Shown here piece after piece: positions 17,044 to 25,473 of a stretch of 64,000 nucleotides of DNA. The notes beneath the pieces are model-generated. The model was given only the letters and a program-made list of their open reading frames with translations, was not told the origin of the DNA and did no database searches. The stretch's first letter is position 1. Each line of letters opens with the position of its first letter. The DNA lies in the NCBI RefSeq assembly GCF_016743775.1, contig NZ_JAEQMY010000013.1, forward strand, positions 84,553-148,552. Reading direction: 5' to 3'. This DNA comes from Microvirga aerilata. GTDB taxonomy: Bacteria > Pseudomonadota > Alphaproteobacteria > Rhizobiales > Beijerinckiaceae. The translations under genes were made by a program, and so were the position numbers.

Positions 17044-17815
17044 GGGTGACCTCCACGCCCAGATAGGCTTCCTGCACCACAGGCGAGGCGATGACCGCGG
17101 CGGACTCGCCGTCGGCCACGAGGGTGCCGTTGTGCAGCACGATGATCCGGTCGGACAGCGAGCGCACCACGTCCATCTTGTGCTCCACGAGAAGCACGGT
17201 GGCGTCGCTACGCTGCTTGATGTCGTGAATGAGCTCGAGCACCGTCGGCACCTCGTCGACGCTCATGCCGGCGGTGGGCTCGTCGAACATGAAGACCTTG
17301 GGCTCCATGGCGATGAGAAGCGCCACTTCGAGCTTGCGCTGGTCGCCGTGCGAGAGGGCTTTGGGCGCCACATGGCGCTTGTCCGCAAGGCGCACGCGCT
17401 CCAGCACGGATTCCGCCTTCTCGATCAGGTCCCGGCGGGTGTTCCACACCCGGGAGAGCGACCAGCCCGCATCGGCCCGGCTTTGAACGGCGAGGCGCAC
17501 ATTCTCCAGGGCGGTCAGCTGCGGGAAGAGATTGGTGAGCTGGAAGGCGCGACCGAGGCCGCGCCGGGTCCGGGCGGAGGGGGCGAGGCCCGTGATGTCC
17601 TCGCCCTCGACGATCACCTGCCCGGACGAGGCGCGCAGCTGCCCGGAGATGAGATTGAAATAGGTGGTTTTGCCGGCGCCGTTCGGGCCGACGATCGCCG
17701 TGAGCGTGCCGGGAGTGAACCGGCACGACACGTCATTGACCGCCACATGGCCGCCGAAACGAATGGTAAGCCCGCGCGTTTCAAGCGCGGGCGTTGTCGT
17801 TGCCAAGGATGTCAC
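17036..17815 (-). CDS. livG: Second Liv-type importer: ATPase LivG
   Basis: A 259-residue ABC ATPase with a GTG start 8 bp after the binding-protein stop. Walker A is GPNGAGKT (43-50), the signature is the LivG-form LSHGDQRK, and the C-terminus IASPVVQEAYLGVEV is the LivG tail. A 7-bp GC-rich hairpin lies inside its first codons (17771-17791), which could serve as a 3' protective structure for the binding-protein message. Confidence 0.93.
   Translation of the reverse strand: MTSLATTTPALETRGLTIRFGGHVAVNDVSCRFTPGTLTAIVGPNGAGKTTYFNLISGQLRASSGQVIVEGEDITGLAPSARTRRGLGRAFQLTNLFPQLTALENVRLAVQSRADAGWSLSRVWNTRRDLIEKAESVLERVRLADKRHVAPKALSHGDQRKLEVALLIAMEPKVFMFDEPTAGMSVDEVPTVLELIHDIKQRSDATVLLVEHKMDVVRSLSDRIIVLHNGTLVADGESAAVIASPVVQEAYLGVEVTRD
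17771..17791 (-). promoter_or_regulatory. GC-rich hairpin in the first codons of livG
   Basis: CCCGCGC (17771-17777) and GCGCGGG (17785-17791) form a perfect 7-bp stem with a 7-nt loop, about 33 bp beyond the end of the binding-protein gene and 24-44 nt into livG. Its place is comparable to the intercistronic stem-loops after the other two binding-protein genes in this window. Its function is inferred. Confidence 0.35.
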
Positions 17816-17823
17816 AGGTCTGC

Positions 17824-19014
17824 TTAACGCTTGTTGCGAACCGGGATCGGCATCTTGTCGGCCGGGATGGTGGCAACGAGATCGAGCAGGTCGTTCGCAT
17901 CCTTGCCGCTGGCCTTGACCTTGAAGTGATACATCTCCTGCAGGGCCTGGTGATCCTCCTTGCGGAAGGTCATGGGGCCTTTCGGCGTCTCGAAAGTCAT
18001 GCCTTCCATGGCGGCGATCAGCTTCTCGGTGTCCGTGCCTCCGGCTTTCTGGATCGCCGTGACGGCGGCGGACGCCGCAGCGAAGCCGCCTGCGGTGAAG
18101 AAGTCCGGCGGTGCGTTGAAGCGCTTCTGGTGCTCGGCGACGAACCAGTCGTTCATCGGGTTCTTCGGGAAGGCATAGTAGTAGTACACGGCGCCTTCCA
18201 TGCCGGGATAGTTCTTGTAGATCTGCATGGCCGGCAGGATGTTGCCGCCGGGCGCGATCTCGATGCCGAAGCGCTCGGGCTTCAGGTCTGCGATCTTCGG
18301 CAGCGGATGCTGGCCGGCCCAGATGATGTTGATGATCTTCTTGCCCGGCTTGTCCTTGAGCGCGTCGAAGATGCGCTGGGCGGAGGCGGTGAAGTCCGTG
18401 GCGTTCTGCGGAGCGTATTCCTCGAACACCACCTTCGCATTCGGGCGGATCTGGGCGAGCGCGCTCTTGAGGGCCCCCACGCCGTCACGGCCGAAGGCAT
18501 AGTCCTGCGCCAGCGTCGCGATGGAAACATCGCCGCTCGCCGGAATGGCCGCTGCTGCGCCATAGGCGTCCTGCGTCGAGTTGCGGGCGGTGCGGAAGAT
18601 GAAGCGGTTCCACTTGTCTCCGGTGATCGCGTCGGCCACCGCCGGCTCCACGATCAGAACCTTCTCGTTTTCTTCGGCCACCGGCAGCATGGCGAGCGCC
18701 GCAGCCGAGGAGGAGGTGCCGACGGCGAGGTCCACCTTGTCGTCGTTGTAGGCCTGCTCCAGCAGCGTCTTGGCCAGATCCGCCTTGAGCTGGTCGTCCT
18801 TCACGATCACGCTGATCTTGCGGCCGCTCACCGCCATGGTGCCCTTGGTGACGTATTCCAGGCCCATCATGAAGCCGGTTTCGGTCTGCTTGGCGTAAGC
18901 CTCGAGCGGCCCGGTCTTGCCGGCGATCAGAGCGATCTTGATGTCTTGCGCAAAGGCCGCGGAGGCAAAGAAAATTCCTGCCGTAGCGGCAGCGATTTTG
19001 AGCTTCAGGCGCAT
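17824..19014 (-). CDS. Second Liv-type importer: substrate-binding protein
   Basis: A 396-residue periplasmic protein with a clear signal peptide (LKLKIAAATAGIFFASAAFA, cut after FAQ) and the peripla_BP_6 fold (DIKIALIAGKTGPLEAYAKQ; later VGTSSSAAALAMLPVAEE). It is weakly related to the first binding protein, so the two importers probably have different ligands. It is the promoter-proximal gene of the operon; the 106-bp gap to the convergent end of the EamA gene, which is on the same strand upstream, should hold its promoter. Confidence 0.92.
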   Translation of the reverse strand: MRLKLKIAAATAGIFFASAAFAQDIKIALIAGKTGPLEAYAKQTETGFMMGLEYVTKGTMAVSGRKISVIVKDDQLKADLAKTLLEQAYNDDKVDLAVGTSSSAAALAMLPVAEENEKVLIVEPAVADAITGDKWNRFIFRTARNSTQDAYGAAAAIPASGDVSIATLAQDYAFGRDGVGALKSALAQIRPNAKVVFEEYAPQNATDFTASAQRIFDALKDKPGKKIINIIWAGQHPLPKIADLKPERFGIEIAPGGNILPAMQIYKNYPGMEGAVYYYYAFPKNPMNDWFVAEHQKRFNAPPDFFTAGGFAAASAAVTAIQKAGGTDTEKLIAAMEGMTFETPKGPMTFRKEDHQALQEMYHFKVKASGKDANDLLDLVATIPADKMPIPVRNKR

Positions 19015-19120
19015 CGAACTCCCCGTGTTTTATTGCGCCATTGACGGCTTCGCAGTGCAGCATGTCAAGCGCGACTCACGGACCATCCCTCGTCAAAAAG
19101 AATGAGCCTGCCGAGGCCGC

Positions 19121-20056
19121 CTATGCCTCCGGCAGGACGGGCTTCTCGATGTCCTTAGCCTCGCGCCCGCGGCGCGCGGCCTCGCGCTCCAGGAGCAGGA
19201 GAGCCAGCCCCGCGCCGCAGATGACGGCGGCGCCCACGAGCGTCCAGAACCCGACGACATCGCCGAACGCCAGATAGCCCAGCACGATGGCCCACACGAT
19301 CAGGGTGTACTGGTACGGCGCCACCACGGAGGCGGGAGCAAGCTTCAGGGAGCGGTTGACGCATACATGCGCCACCATGGACACGATGCCGAGCAGGAAG
19401 AGGCCCGCCAGGTCGAGCGGCCCGGGCGTGACCCAGGCCAGCGGTGCGGCAACGAGGCCGAAGATCAGCGCGCCGAGGATCTGGCCGAGGACCAGCGTGG
19501 CATCGTGCGTCTCCCGCAGCTTGCGGGTGGTGATCATGAGCAGCGAGTAGAAGAGGCTGCCCGCCAGCGCGATGAGGGCCGGTAGGGACAGGGTGGCGGT
19601 CGACGGGCGCAGGGCGATCAGGACGCCCACGAAGCCGAGGCCGATGGCGATGATGCGAGGCTTGTCGATCTTCTCGCCGAGCCAGAAGGCCGCGAAGGCC
19701 GCCACATAGATCGGGCCGGCGAGGTAATAGGTCATCACATCCGCCAGCGGCAGATAGGTGACGGCCCAGTAGAAGCAGGCGACCTCCAGCGTCGAAAGGA
19801 CGATCCGCACCGCATGAAGCCCCGGCTGGGGCGGAATCGCGAAGGGCACCTTCTGCCGGCGCATGAGGGGCAGGAGCACGGCGAGCGCCGAGACGCTGCG
19901 CAGGAGCAGAACCTGCCCGACGGAATAGGTGGCCACAAGCCACTTTCCCATGACGTCGTTCATGGCAAACATAAAGACGCCGAGCAGCATCAGGCCGATG
20001 CCGACAAGCGCGCCTGAGCGCACTTTCTGCGCGGAGGACGATGCAGGATCACTCAT
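19121..20056 (-). CDS. EamA/DMT-family transporter
   Basis: An inner-membrane protein of 311 residues with ten predicted membrane segments and two EamA repeats (first LMLLGVFMFAMNDVMGKWLV; second SLFYSLLMITTRK onward). I start at MSDPASSSAQ (20056): the frame extends to 20140, but that extension would overlap the start of the divergent thioesterase. DMT proteins export or import small metabolites; no substrate can be named. It lies between the second liv operon and a PaaI-type thioesterase. Confidence 0.88.
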   Translation of the reverse strand: MSDPASSSAQKVRSGALVGIGLMLLGVFMFAMNDVMGKWLVATYSVGQVLLLRSVSALAVLLPLMRRQKVPFAIPPQPGLHAVRIVLSTLEVACFYWAVTYLPLADVMTYYLAGPIYVAAFAAFWLGEKIDKPRIIAIGLGFVGVLIALRPSTATLSLPALIALAGSLFYSLLMITTRKLRETHDATLVLGQILGALIFGLVAAPLAWVTPGPLDLAGLFLLGIVSMVAHVCVNRSLKLAPASVVAPYQYTLIVWAIVLGYLAFGDVVGFWTLVGAAVICGAGLALLLLEREAARRGREAKDIEKPVLPEA

Positions 20057-20138
20057 GGGCGGGATCAATGAGGGAAAACGGTCTTGATTCCAAGGCTTTT
20101 CAGGGCTGACTTGGCTGAAACGCATCCGAGGAACCACC

Positions 20139-20594
20139 ATGAGCGGACCCGCCCCGAAGAATCCCGACTACGCGACACGAGTGCAGGCGAGCTTTGCGCG
20201 CCAGGGATTGATGACGACGCTGGGGGCATCCCTGATTCGCGTTTCTCCGGGTCAGGTGGAGATCTCGCTGCCCACCTCTGCGGCCGTGTCGCAGCAGCAC
20301 GGCTTCGTGCATGCGGGGGCGCTGGCCAGCATTGCCGATTCCGCTGCCGGCTATGCGGCCCTGACCCTGATGCCGCCCGACGCCGGGGTCCTGACCACCG
20401 AGTTCAAGATCAACCTTCTGGCGCCCGGCATCGGCGAGCGCATCGTGGCACGGGGCAAGGTCGTCAAGGCGGGAAGGACGCTCACCCTTGCACAAACCGA
20501 CGTGTTCGCCATTCATGAGGGGCAGGAGAAGCACATCGCCCTGCTGACCGCCACTCTCATGACCGTGCAGGGACGCGGCGGTGTGAGTGATTAG
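20139..20594 (+). CDS. PaaI-family thioesterase
   Basis: A 151-residue hotdog-fold protein with the PaaI/4HBT-II motif HGFVHAGALASIADSAAGYAA (about residues 48-68), which contains the active-site Asp. Such enzymes hydrolyse (hydroxy)phenylacetyl- or other aryl-CoA thioesters, often to recycle CoA from dead-end intermediates. Its closeness to the aryl-CoA operon makes a clean-up role plausible, but it is transcribed separately, divergently from the EamA gene. Confidence 0.85.
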   Translation: MSGPAPKNPDYATRVQASFARQGLMTTLGASLIRVSPGQVEISLPTSAAVSQQHGFVHAGALASIADSAAGYAALTLMPPDAGVLTTEFKINLLAPGIGERIVARGKVVKAGRTLTLAQTDVFAIHEGQEKHIALLTATLMTVQGRGGVSD

Positions 20595-20612
20595 AGGCAC
20601 ACGCCGCGCTGC

Positions 20613-20789
20613 CATCCCCGGCGAGCGTCAGCGAGAGTAAGGGGATCCATGCGCCGAGCGTGTGGGTGTGGATTCCCTTCCCCTCCAGCGGCTCTGCCGC
20701 TTCCGGCCGGGAATGACAGAGAGGTCAGCGCCACAAGATTAGCGCTCCGGTGTCATCCCCGGCGAGCCGCAGGCGAGGGAAGGGGATCC
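20613..20789. repeat. Cluster of three REP-like palindromic units
   Basis: The 260-bp gap between the thioesterase and the SMP-30 gene is filled by three copies of a short repeat that begins TCATCCCCGGC and ends GGGGATCC: 20613-20648 (direct), 20670-20718 (inverted, diverged) and 20751-20789 (direct). The first and third are each followed by GCGCCGAGCG. Alternating orientation and the hairpin ends are typical of chromosomal REP-type elements. A related hairpin occurs at 56764-56788. I see no gene in the gap. Confidence 0.7.
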
Positions 20790-20854
20790 GCTCACGCGCC
20801 GAGCGCCATGGATTTTCTTCTCCGGACGGGAGCGACCCCGCACGATCCGATGCC

Positions 20855-21769
20855 TCAAAACGTCTTGGCGCCGTTCACCGGCAGCATGATCGAATACAGG
20901 GATGTGGTGGCGCAGATATAAAGCCGGTTGCGCTTCGGCCCGCCGAACACCACGTTGGCGACCCCTTCGGGCACCAGGATCTTGCCGATCAGGGTGCCGT
21001 CGCTGTGGTAGCAGTGGACCCCGTCTCCGGCGCTGGTCCAGATCCGACCCTCCTCGTCGAGCCTGAACCCGTCGAACAGGCCATGGGTGCAGGTGGCGAA
21101 CACCTCCCCGCCGGACAGATCGCCGGTTTCATTGACATCGAAAACGCGAATATGGCGCGGTCCGTCCTTCACATGGGTAGCGCCGGTATCGGCCACATAA
21201 AGACGCGTTTCGTCGGGCGAAAAGGCGAGCCCGTTCGGTCGCACGAAATCGTCGGCGGCGATGCGGATCTCGCCTGTCTGGGGATCGATGCGGTAGACAT
21301 GGCAGCCGCCGATCTCGCTGTCCGCCTTGTGCCCCTCGTAGTCGGAATCGATCCCGTAGGCGGGGTCCGTGAACCAGATCGACCCGTCGGATCGTACCAC
21401 CACGTCGTTGGGGCTGTTGAGGCGCTTGCCCTGGTAGCGGCTGGCGAGCACCGTGACGGTGCCGTCATGCTCGGTGCGGGTCACGCGGCGGTTGCCGTGC
21501 TCGCAGGTGACGAGGCGGCCCTGCCGGTCCACCGTGTTGCCGTTGGAAAAGCCTGCCGGATGGCGAAAGACGCTGACGGCGTTCGACGTCTCGTCGAAGC
21601 GCATCATGCGGTCGTTCGGGATGTCGCTCCAGACCAAGTAGCGCCCGGCCGGGAAATAGGCCGGTCCTTCCGCCCAGCGGCACCCTTCCGTCAGCTTTTC
21701 CAGGCGGGCCGATCCAACGAACAGGCGCTGGAAGCGCTCATCGAGAACAACGGCAACATCCCTGAACAT
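20855..21769 (-). CDS. SMP-30/gluconolactonase-like sugar lactonase
   Basis: A 304-residue six-bladed beta-propeller of the SMP-30/LRE family. Metal-site positions are visible: Glu in CRWAEGPAYF, Asn in LNSPNDVVV, Asn in VRPNGLAFSPDE and Asp in LFDGFRLDEEG. Family members hydrolyse aldonolactones with Ca2+ or Zn2+. There is no signal peptide, so it is cytoplasmic. It ends against the REP cluster and starts 18 bp downstream of a uspA gene on the same strand. The substrate is unknown. Confidence 0.88.
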   Translation of the reverse strand: MFRDVAVVLDERFQRLFVGSARLEKLTEGCRWAEGPAYFPAGRYLVWSDIPNDRMMRFDETSNAVSVFRHPAGFSNGNTVDRQGRLVTCEHGNRRVTRTEHDGTVTVLASRYQGKRLNSPNDVVVRSDGSIWFTDPAYGIDSDYEGHKADSEIGGCHVYRIDPQTGEIRIAADDFVRPNGLAFSPDETRLYVADTGATHVKDGPRHIRVFDVNETGDLSGGEVFATCTHGLFDGFRLDEEGRIWTSAGDGVHCYHSDGTLIGKILVPEGVANVVFGGPKRNRLYICATTSLYSIMLPVNGAKTF

Positions 21770-21788
21770 GATGGGTCGGTGCTCCCGG

Positions 21789-22625
21789 TCAGTGAGCCAT
21801 CAGAACGGGCATGGTCGTGTTGCTCAGGATATGGCTTGTGGCGCCCCCGAAGAACATCTGCCTCAGGCGGCTCTGGGTGTAGGCCCCCTTCACCAGCAGG
21901 TCGCAGCCGAGAGCGGCGGCCTCCTTGAGAATCGTCTCTCCAGGCCGGTTGGAGGGGTCGGGCGCGGTGATCGCCTCTGCCGACAGGTCGTGCATCCGCA
22001 AGGAGCGGGCGAGCTCCGATCCGGACGGTCCGGGAACGCCCCAGTCGTCGAGCTCGAGTACCACGATGCGGCGCGCCTTCCTGAGAAGGGGCATCGATCC
22101 CAGCACCGCGCGGGCCGTTTCCGTGCTCCGGTTCCAGGCAATCACCACGGTCTCGCCAAGGGTGCGGGGCGCGGTGGTGGGAGCGATCAGAACGGGGCGG
22201 CCGGTTTCGAACAGGGCCGCCTCGACGGTGGAGAGGCGCGTCTGGCCGTTCGATCCATCGGGCCGTCCAACCACCACGAGATCGAACACCCGCCCGTAGG
22301 CCCCCAGGAAAGCGTCCTCCATCAGGCCGTCCTGCCGCCAGCCGGAGCTCAGCCCGGTCACGCCCGCGGTGGAGCGCGAAACCTGCTTCATGGTCATGAA
22401 GGCCTCGAAGCGCTCGCGGCAGGCGCGGGCCATCTCGATGCGGTTTTCCGGAGTGATGGGGGACGGAACCCCGATGGCGATATCCACCGGGAGAACCACC
22501 GGATAATCGGGGGTGATCGCAATCCCCTCGATATAGCTGTCGAACACCCGGCCGAGCTGGAGGGCGGCCTCCAGCTGAGGCTCCACGACGCCGTGATCTT
22601 CAATCGGGACAAGAATGCTTTTCAT
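21789..22625 (-). CDS. Universal stress protein with two Usp domains
   Basis: A 278-residue tandem UspA protein. I start at MKSILVPIEDHG (22625); the frame continues to 22727, but that part translates an 18-bp tandem repeat and is not credible. The first domain ends VVVGRPDGSNGQTRLSTVEAA and the second has GAYTQSRLRQMFFGGATSHIL, which resembles the ATP-binding G-x2-G-x9-G(S/T) loop. It may be cotranscribed with the SMP-30 gene (18-bp gap). Three tandem repeats lie 38-91 bp upstream of its start. Confidence 0.88.
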   Translation of the reverse strand: MKSILVPIEDHGVVEPQLEAALQLGRVFDSYIEGIAITPDYPVVLPVDIAIGVPSPITPENRIEMARACRERFEAFMTMKQVSRSTAGVTGLSSGWRQDGLMEDAFLGAYGRVFDLVVVGRPDGSNGQTRLSTVEAALFETGRPVLIAPTTAPRTLGETVVIAWNRSTETARAVLGSMPLLRKARRIVVLELDDWGVPGPSGSELARSLRMHDLSAEAITAPDPSNRPGETILKEAAALGCDLLVKGAYTQSRLRQMFFGGATSHILSNTTMPVLMAH

Positions 22626-22662
22626 GAGGATTATTGTCGCGCTTAATCGCCCCGTCGGCAAG

Positions 22663-22716
22663 TCTATCCGAAAGTTCACTTCTATCCGAAAGTTCACTTC
22701 CATCCGAGAGTTCACC
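22663..22716. repeat. Three tandem 18-bp repeats in the uspA / DUF218 divergent promoter
   Basis: TCTATCCGAAAGTTCACT occurs perfectly at 22663-22680 and 22681-22698 and with three changes at 22699-22716. The array lies between the divergent uspA (start 22625) and DUF218 (start 22802) genes. An 18-bp period puts successive copies nearly on opposite helix faces, so cooperative binding of a regulator is possible but not shown; slippage-generated sequence is the alternative. Confidence 0.8.
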
Positions 22717-22801
22717 TGTTCGGGCAAGCCTCCGGTGGATTGACATGCGATTGTCGCCCGCTTCAGCTTGAATGCCCGGGCAACTGATGGAGACGTTCGA
22801 T

Positions 22802-23854
22802 ATGCGGAAGATCGCGATTGTTGGCGCAGCCGCCGCGCTGGCCTTGTGTGCGCCCTTTACGGCCAGCGCCTTCGACCCGGGCAACACGGGCCGGATCAAG
22901 ACGCTCGTCGATACCGGCATGCAGTATTACTGGTCGGGCGGTGACGTGAAAAAGGCGGAAGCGGAGGTGTTCAAGGGAATCACCCTGCACGGCCGCTACG
23001 ACGTGGTCGAAAAGGCGTTCGCCGAGGCATCGTCCCTGGCGCCGGAGCGCCTGGACTTCCGGTTCGCCGTCGCCTCGTCCCAGATCCTCCAGAAGAACCT
23101 CGCCGGCGCCCGCGCCACCTATGAGGACATTCTGGCAAAGCACCCGGCCTCCTTCGACGCGCAGGCCTGGCTCGCCGCCTTGGCCCGCATCGAGGGCCGG
23201 ACGGACGAGGCGTCGTTGGCCGATCAGGCTCTCGCCGGCCTCGACCGGGGGCGGGCGGAGGCCTATCGCCAGCGCTTTGCCCGGGCGGAGGCCATCATGG
23301 CGGAGCGCCCCAACACGGAGGTGCCGACGGTTCCCGGCCGGGTGATGATCGTCACCCTGGGCTATGCGCTTGCCAAGGACGGCACCGCCGAAAAGCCGCT
23401 CCTCGACCGCCTCGACGTGGCGCTTAAAGCGGCCAATGCCAACCCGACGGCCCGGATCATGGTCACCGGCGGGCAGCCTCAGGCCGGCGTCACCGAGGGC
23501 GACGTGATGACCAAGTGGCTGGTCGAACGCGGCATCGACCGGGACCGCATCCTGATCGAGGACAAGTCGAAGGACACGGTGGGCAACGTGCTGAACGTGG
23601 CCAATCTCCTGAAGCGCCACACCGCCGATGCGGTCATCCTGGTGACGAGCTCCAGCCATATGCGGCGGGCCCGCACGCTGCTCGAGGATGCCTTCCGGCA
23701 ATACGACCTCTCCGCGCCCATCCTGCCGGTGGTTGCCCTGGATGCGCCCTCGCTGGAGGAAGCCGTGAAGGTCTCCAAGGACGAGAGGATGGTGGTCTAC
23801 CGCGACCTCATGCGCGTCTCGGGGCTCTGGGCCTATCCGGGACTTCAGCAGTAG
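22802..23854 (+). CDS. Exported DUF218 (YdcF/ElyC-like) protein with TPR-like N-terminal half
   Basis: A 350-residue protein starting MRKIAIVGAAAALALC at 22802 with a signal peptide cut near ASAF. Residues about 25-165 are helical with TPR character (AEAEVFKGITLHGRYDVVEKAF; ARATYEDILAKHPASFDAQAWL). Residues about 180-340 are a DUF218 domain with its conserved blocks VMIVTLGYAL, MVTGGQ, EDKSKDTVGNVLNV and TSSSHMRRA. DUF218 proteins of the ElyC/SanA type act in envelope or peptidoglycan-precursor homeostasis. The position downstream of the repeats shared with uspA suggests stress control. Confidence 0.85.
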   Translation: MRKIAIVGAAAALALCAPFTASAFDPGNTGRIKTLVDTGMQYYWSGGDVKKAEAEVFKGITLHGRYDVVEKAFAEASSLAPERLDFRFAVASSQILQKNLAGARATYEDILAKHPASFDAQAWLAALARIEGRTDEASLADQALAGLDRGRAEAYRQRFARAEAIMAERPNTEVPTVPGRVMIVTLGYALAKDGTAEKPLLDRLDVALKAANANPTARIMVTGGQPQAGVTEGDVMTKWLVERGIDRDRILIEDKSKDTVGNVLNVANLLKRHTADAVILVTSSSHMRRARTLLEDAFRQYDLSAPILPVVALDAPSLEEAVKVSKDERMVVYRDLMRVSGLWAYPGLQQ

Positions 23855-23866
23855 CGCGGCTTCGCT

Positions 23867-24694
23867 TCATGCAACCGTGAAGTCTCCCGGTTTCCAGGAG
23901 ACTTCCGGATATTGCGGGTCCATCGCTTCAAGCGTTCCCTTGACGATGGCGGCGATGGCCGCGTTGCGAACCCATTTCCGGTCCGCCGGGACGACGTGCC
24001 AGGGCGCCCACTCGGTCGAGCAGCGGTTGAGCATCGTCTCATAAGCTTCCTGGTAGTCGTCCCAGTGCTCCCTGTCGTCGAGATCGCCCGGGTTGAATTT
24101 CCAGTTCTTCGTGGGATCGTCGAGGCGGGCCTGAAGGCGCTCCTTCTGCTCATCCTTAGAGATGTGCAGCATGAACTTGAGGATGGTCGTGCCGTTCTCA
24201 ACCAACATCTTTTCGAAGGCGTTGATCTGCTCGTAGCGCTGCTCGATGGCCGCTTCCGGCGCGAATTTCCGCACCTTGCCGATCAGAACGTCCTCGTAAT
24301 GGGAGCGGTTGAAGATGCCGATCGTGCCGCGCCGGGGGCAGGCGGCATGAACGCGCCAGAGGTAATCGTGCTCCAGCTCCAGTTTCGTGGGCGGCCCGAA
24401 TGCGTGGACCGAGACGCCCAAGGGGCCCGTCGCGTTGAACACGCTGCGAATCGTGCCGTCCTTGCCCGAGGTGTCCGTGCCTTGGAGAATCACGAGGAGC
24501 GCCCGGGATCCTTCCGCATAAAGACGGTCCTGGAGGGCGTCGATATCCTTGGCGATGGCCGCCGTCTCCGCTTTTGTCTGCTCCTGGTCGCCGAAGAGGG
24601 ATTTGTCGCGTGGATCGCGGTCCCGAAGCCTCGCCTTCTCCCCGGGCCTGACCTGAAGCTTGTCGATCAAAGCCTGCGCCTGCTCCGTCATCAT
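23867..24694 (-). CDS. ppk2: Polyphosphate kinase 2 family protein
   Basis: A 275-residue PPK2 (class I length). The start is the Met-Met at 24694/24691 behind a GGAGG-type site. Walker A is GTDTSGKD (72-79), the Walker B region FNRSHYEDVL, and the lid has basic residues KVRKFAPEAAIEQRYEQIN. PPK2 enzymes transfer phosphate from polyphosphate to nucleoside mono- or diphosphates. It converges with the DUF218 gene (12 bp) and is divergent from a GST gene. Confidence 0.9.
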   Translation of the reverse strand: MMTEQAQALIDKLQVRPGEKARLRDRDPRDKSLFGDQEQTKAETAAIAKDIDALQDRLYAEGSRALLVILQGTDTSGKDGTIRSVFNATGPLGVSVHAFGPPTKLELEHDYLWRVHAACPRRGTIGIFNRSHYEDVLIGKVRKFAPEAAIEQRYEQINAFEKMLVENGTTILKFMLHISKDEQKERLQARLDDPTKNWKFNPGDLDDREHWDDYQEAYETMLNRCSTEWAPWHVVPADRKWVRNAAIAAIVKGTLEAMDPQYPEVSWKPGDFTVA

Positions 24695-24834
24695 CTCCGG
24701 CCTCCCTGTTCGTCTCAGAACGATAGGGCGGGCCGGCATGAAAGGAAGGTTGGGATGGTTGCCGGTAGCCCCTTTACGGTTTGTCGGAAGGCTCTTACCA
24801 ACGATGGTCCGTCAAAAGTCGAAAGGCGATAACG

Positions 24835-25470
24835 ATGCTCGCGCTCTACTACTTCCCCGGCAACGCCAGCCTTCTGCCGCACATGATGCTGCGGGAAATC
24901 GGTCAGGAGTTCGAGCTGCGCCTCGTAGACCGGGGGCAGAACGCCCAGAGGAGCGCCGAGTACCTGAAGCTCAACCCCAACGGACGCATTCCGGTGCTGG
25001 TCGACGGCGATCTCGTTCTGTTCGAGACCGCCGCCATCGCGCTGCATCTGGCCGACAAATTCCCGCAGGCCGGCCTTGCCCCGGCCGTCGGCACAGCGGA
25101 GCGGGCCGAGTTCTACAAGTGGATGATCCACCTCACGAACACCCCGCAGGCGGAATATCGCGCCTGGTTCTATCCCCATGAGCACGTCGCCGACGAGGCC
25201 GCGGCACCGGCTGTCAAGCAGGCGGCCGGGGAGCGCCTCAACCGCATGTTCGACGTGATCTCCAAACAGCTCGGCGACAGGACATGGCTTCTGGGCAGCC
25301 GCTTTTCCGCGGCCGATCTCCTGCTGTTCATGCTGATCCGCTGGGGCAGGGGCATGCCGCGCCCGCCGCGCAGCATCCCGAACCTGAATGCCTTGGCCGA
25401 GCGGGTGCTGGCGCGTCCCGCCGTGCAGGCGGCGCTCGACGCGGAAGGACTCAAGGCCCCCATCTTCTGA
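24835..25470 (+). CDS. Glutathione S-transferase family protein
   Basis: A 211-residue protein with an N-terminal thioredoxin fold (LALYYFPGNASLLPHMMLRE; LNPNGRIPVLVDGDLVLFETAAI, containing the cis-Pro of the glutathione site) and a helical C-terminal GST domain with the WLLGSRFSAADLLLFM N-capping motif. I start at the Met at 24835. Its stop lies 3 bp from the convergent LigD-like gene. The physiological substrate is unknown. Confidence 0.88.
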   Translation: MLALYYFPGNASLLPHMMLREIGQEFELRLVDRGQNAQRSAEYLKLNPNGRIPVLVDGDLVLFETAAIALHLADKFPQAGLAPAVGTAERAEFYKWMIHLTNTPQAEYRAWFYPHEHVADEAAAPAVKQAAGERLNRMFDVISKQLGDRTWLLGSRFSAADLLLFMLIRWGRGMPRPPRSIPNLNALAERVLARPAVQAALDAEGLKAPIF

Positions 25471-25473
25471 AGC

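Noticed and set aside
22663..22716. Tandem repeats as a CRISPR fragment
   Set aside because: Units are 18 bp and contiguous with no spacers; no cas gene is in the window.
22626..22727. 34-codon N-terminal extension of the uspA gene containing a repeated peptide
   Set aside because: The repeat is simply the translation of the 18-bp tandem DNA repeats; the Usp fold begins at the Met at 22625.
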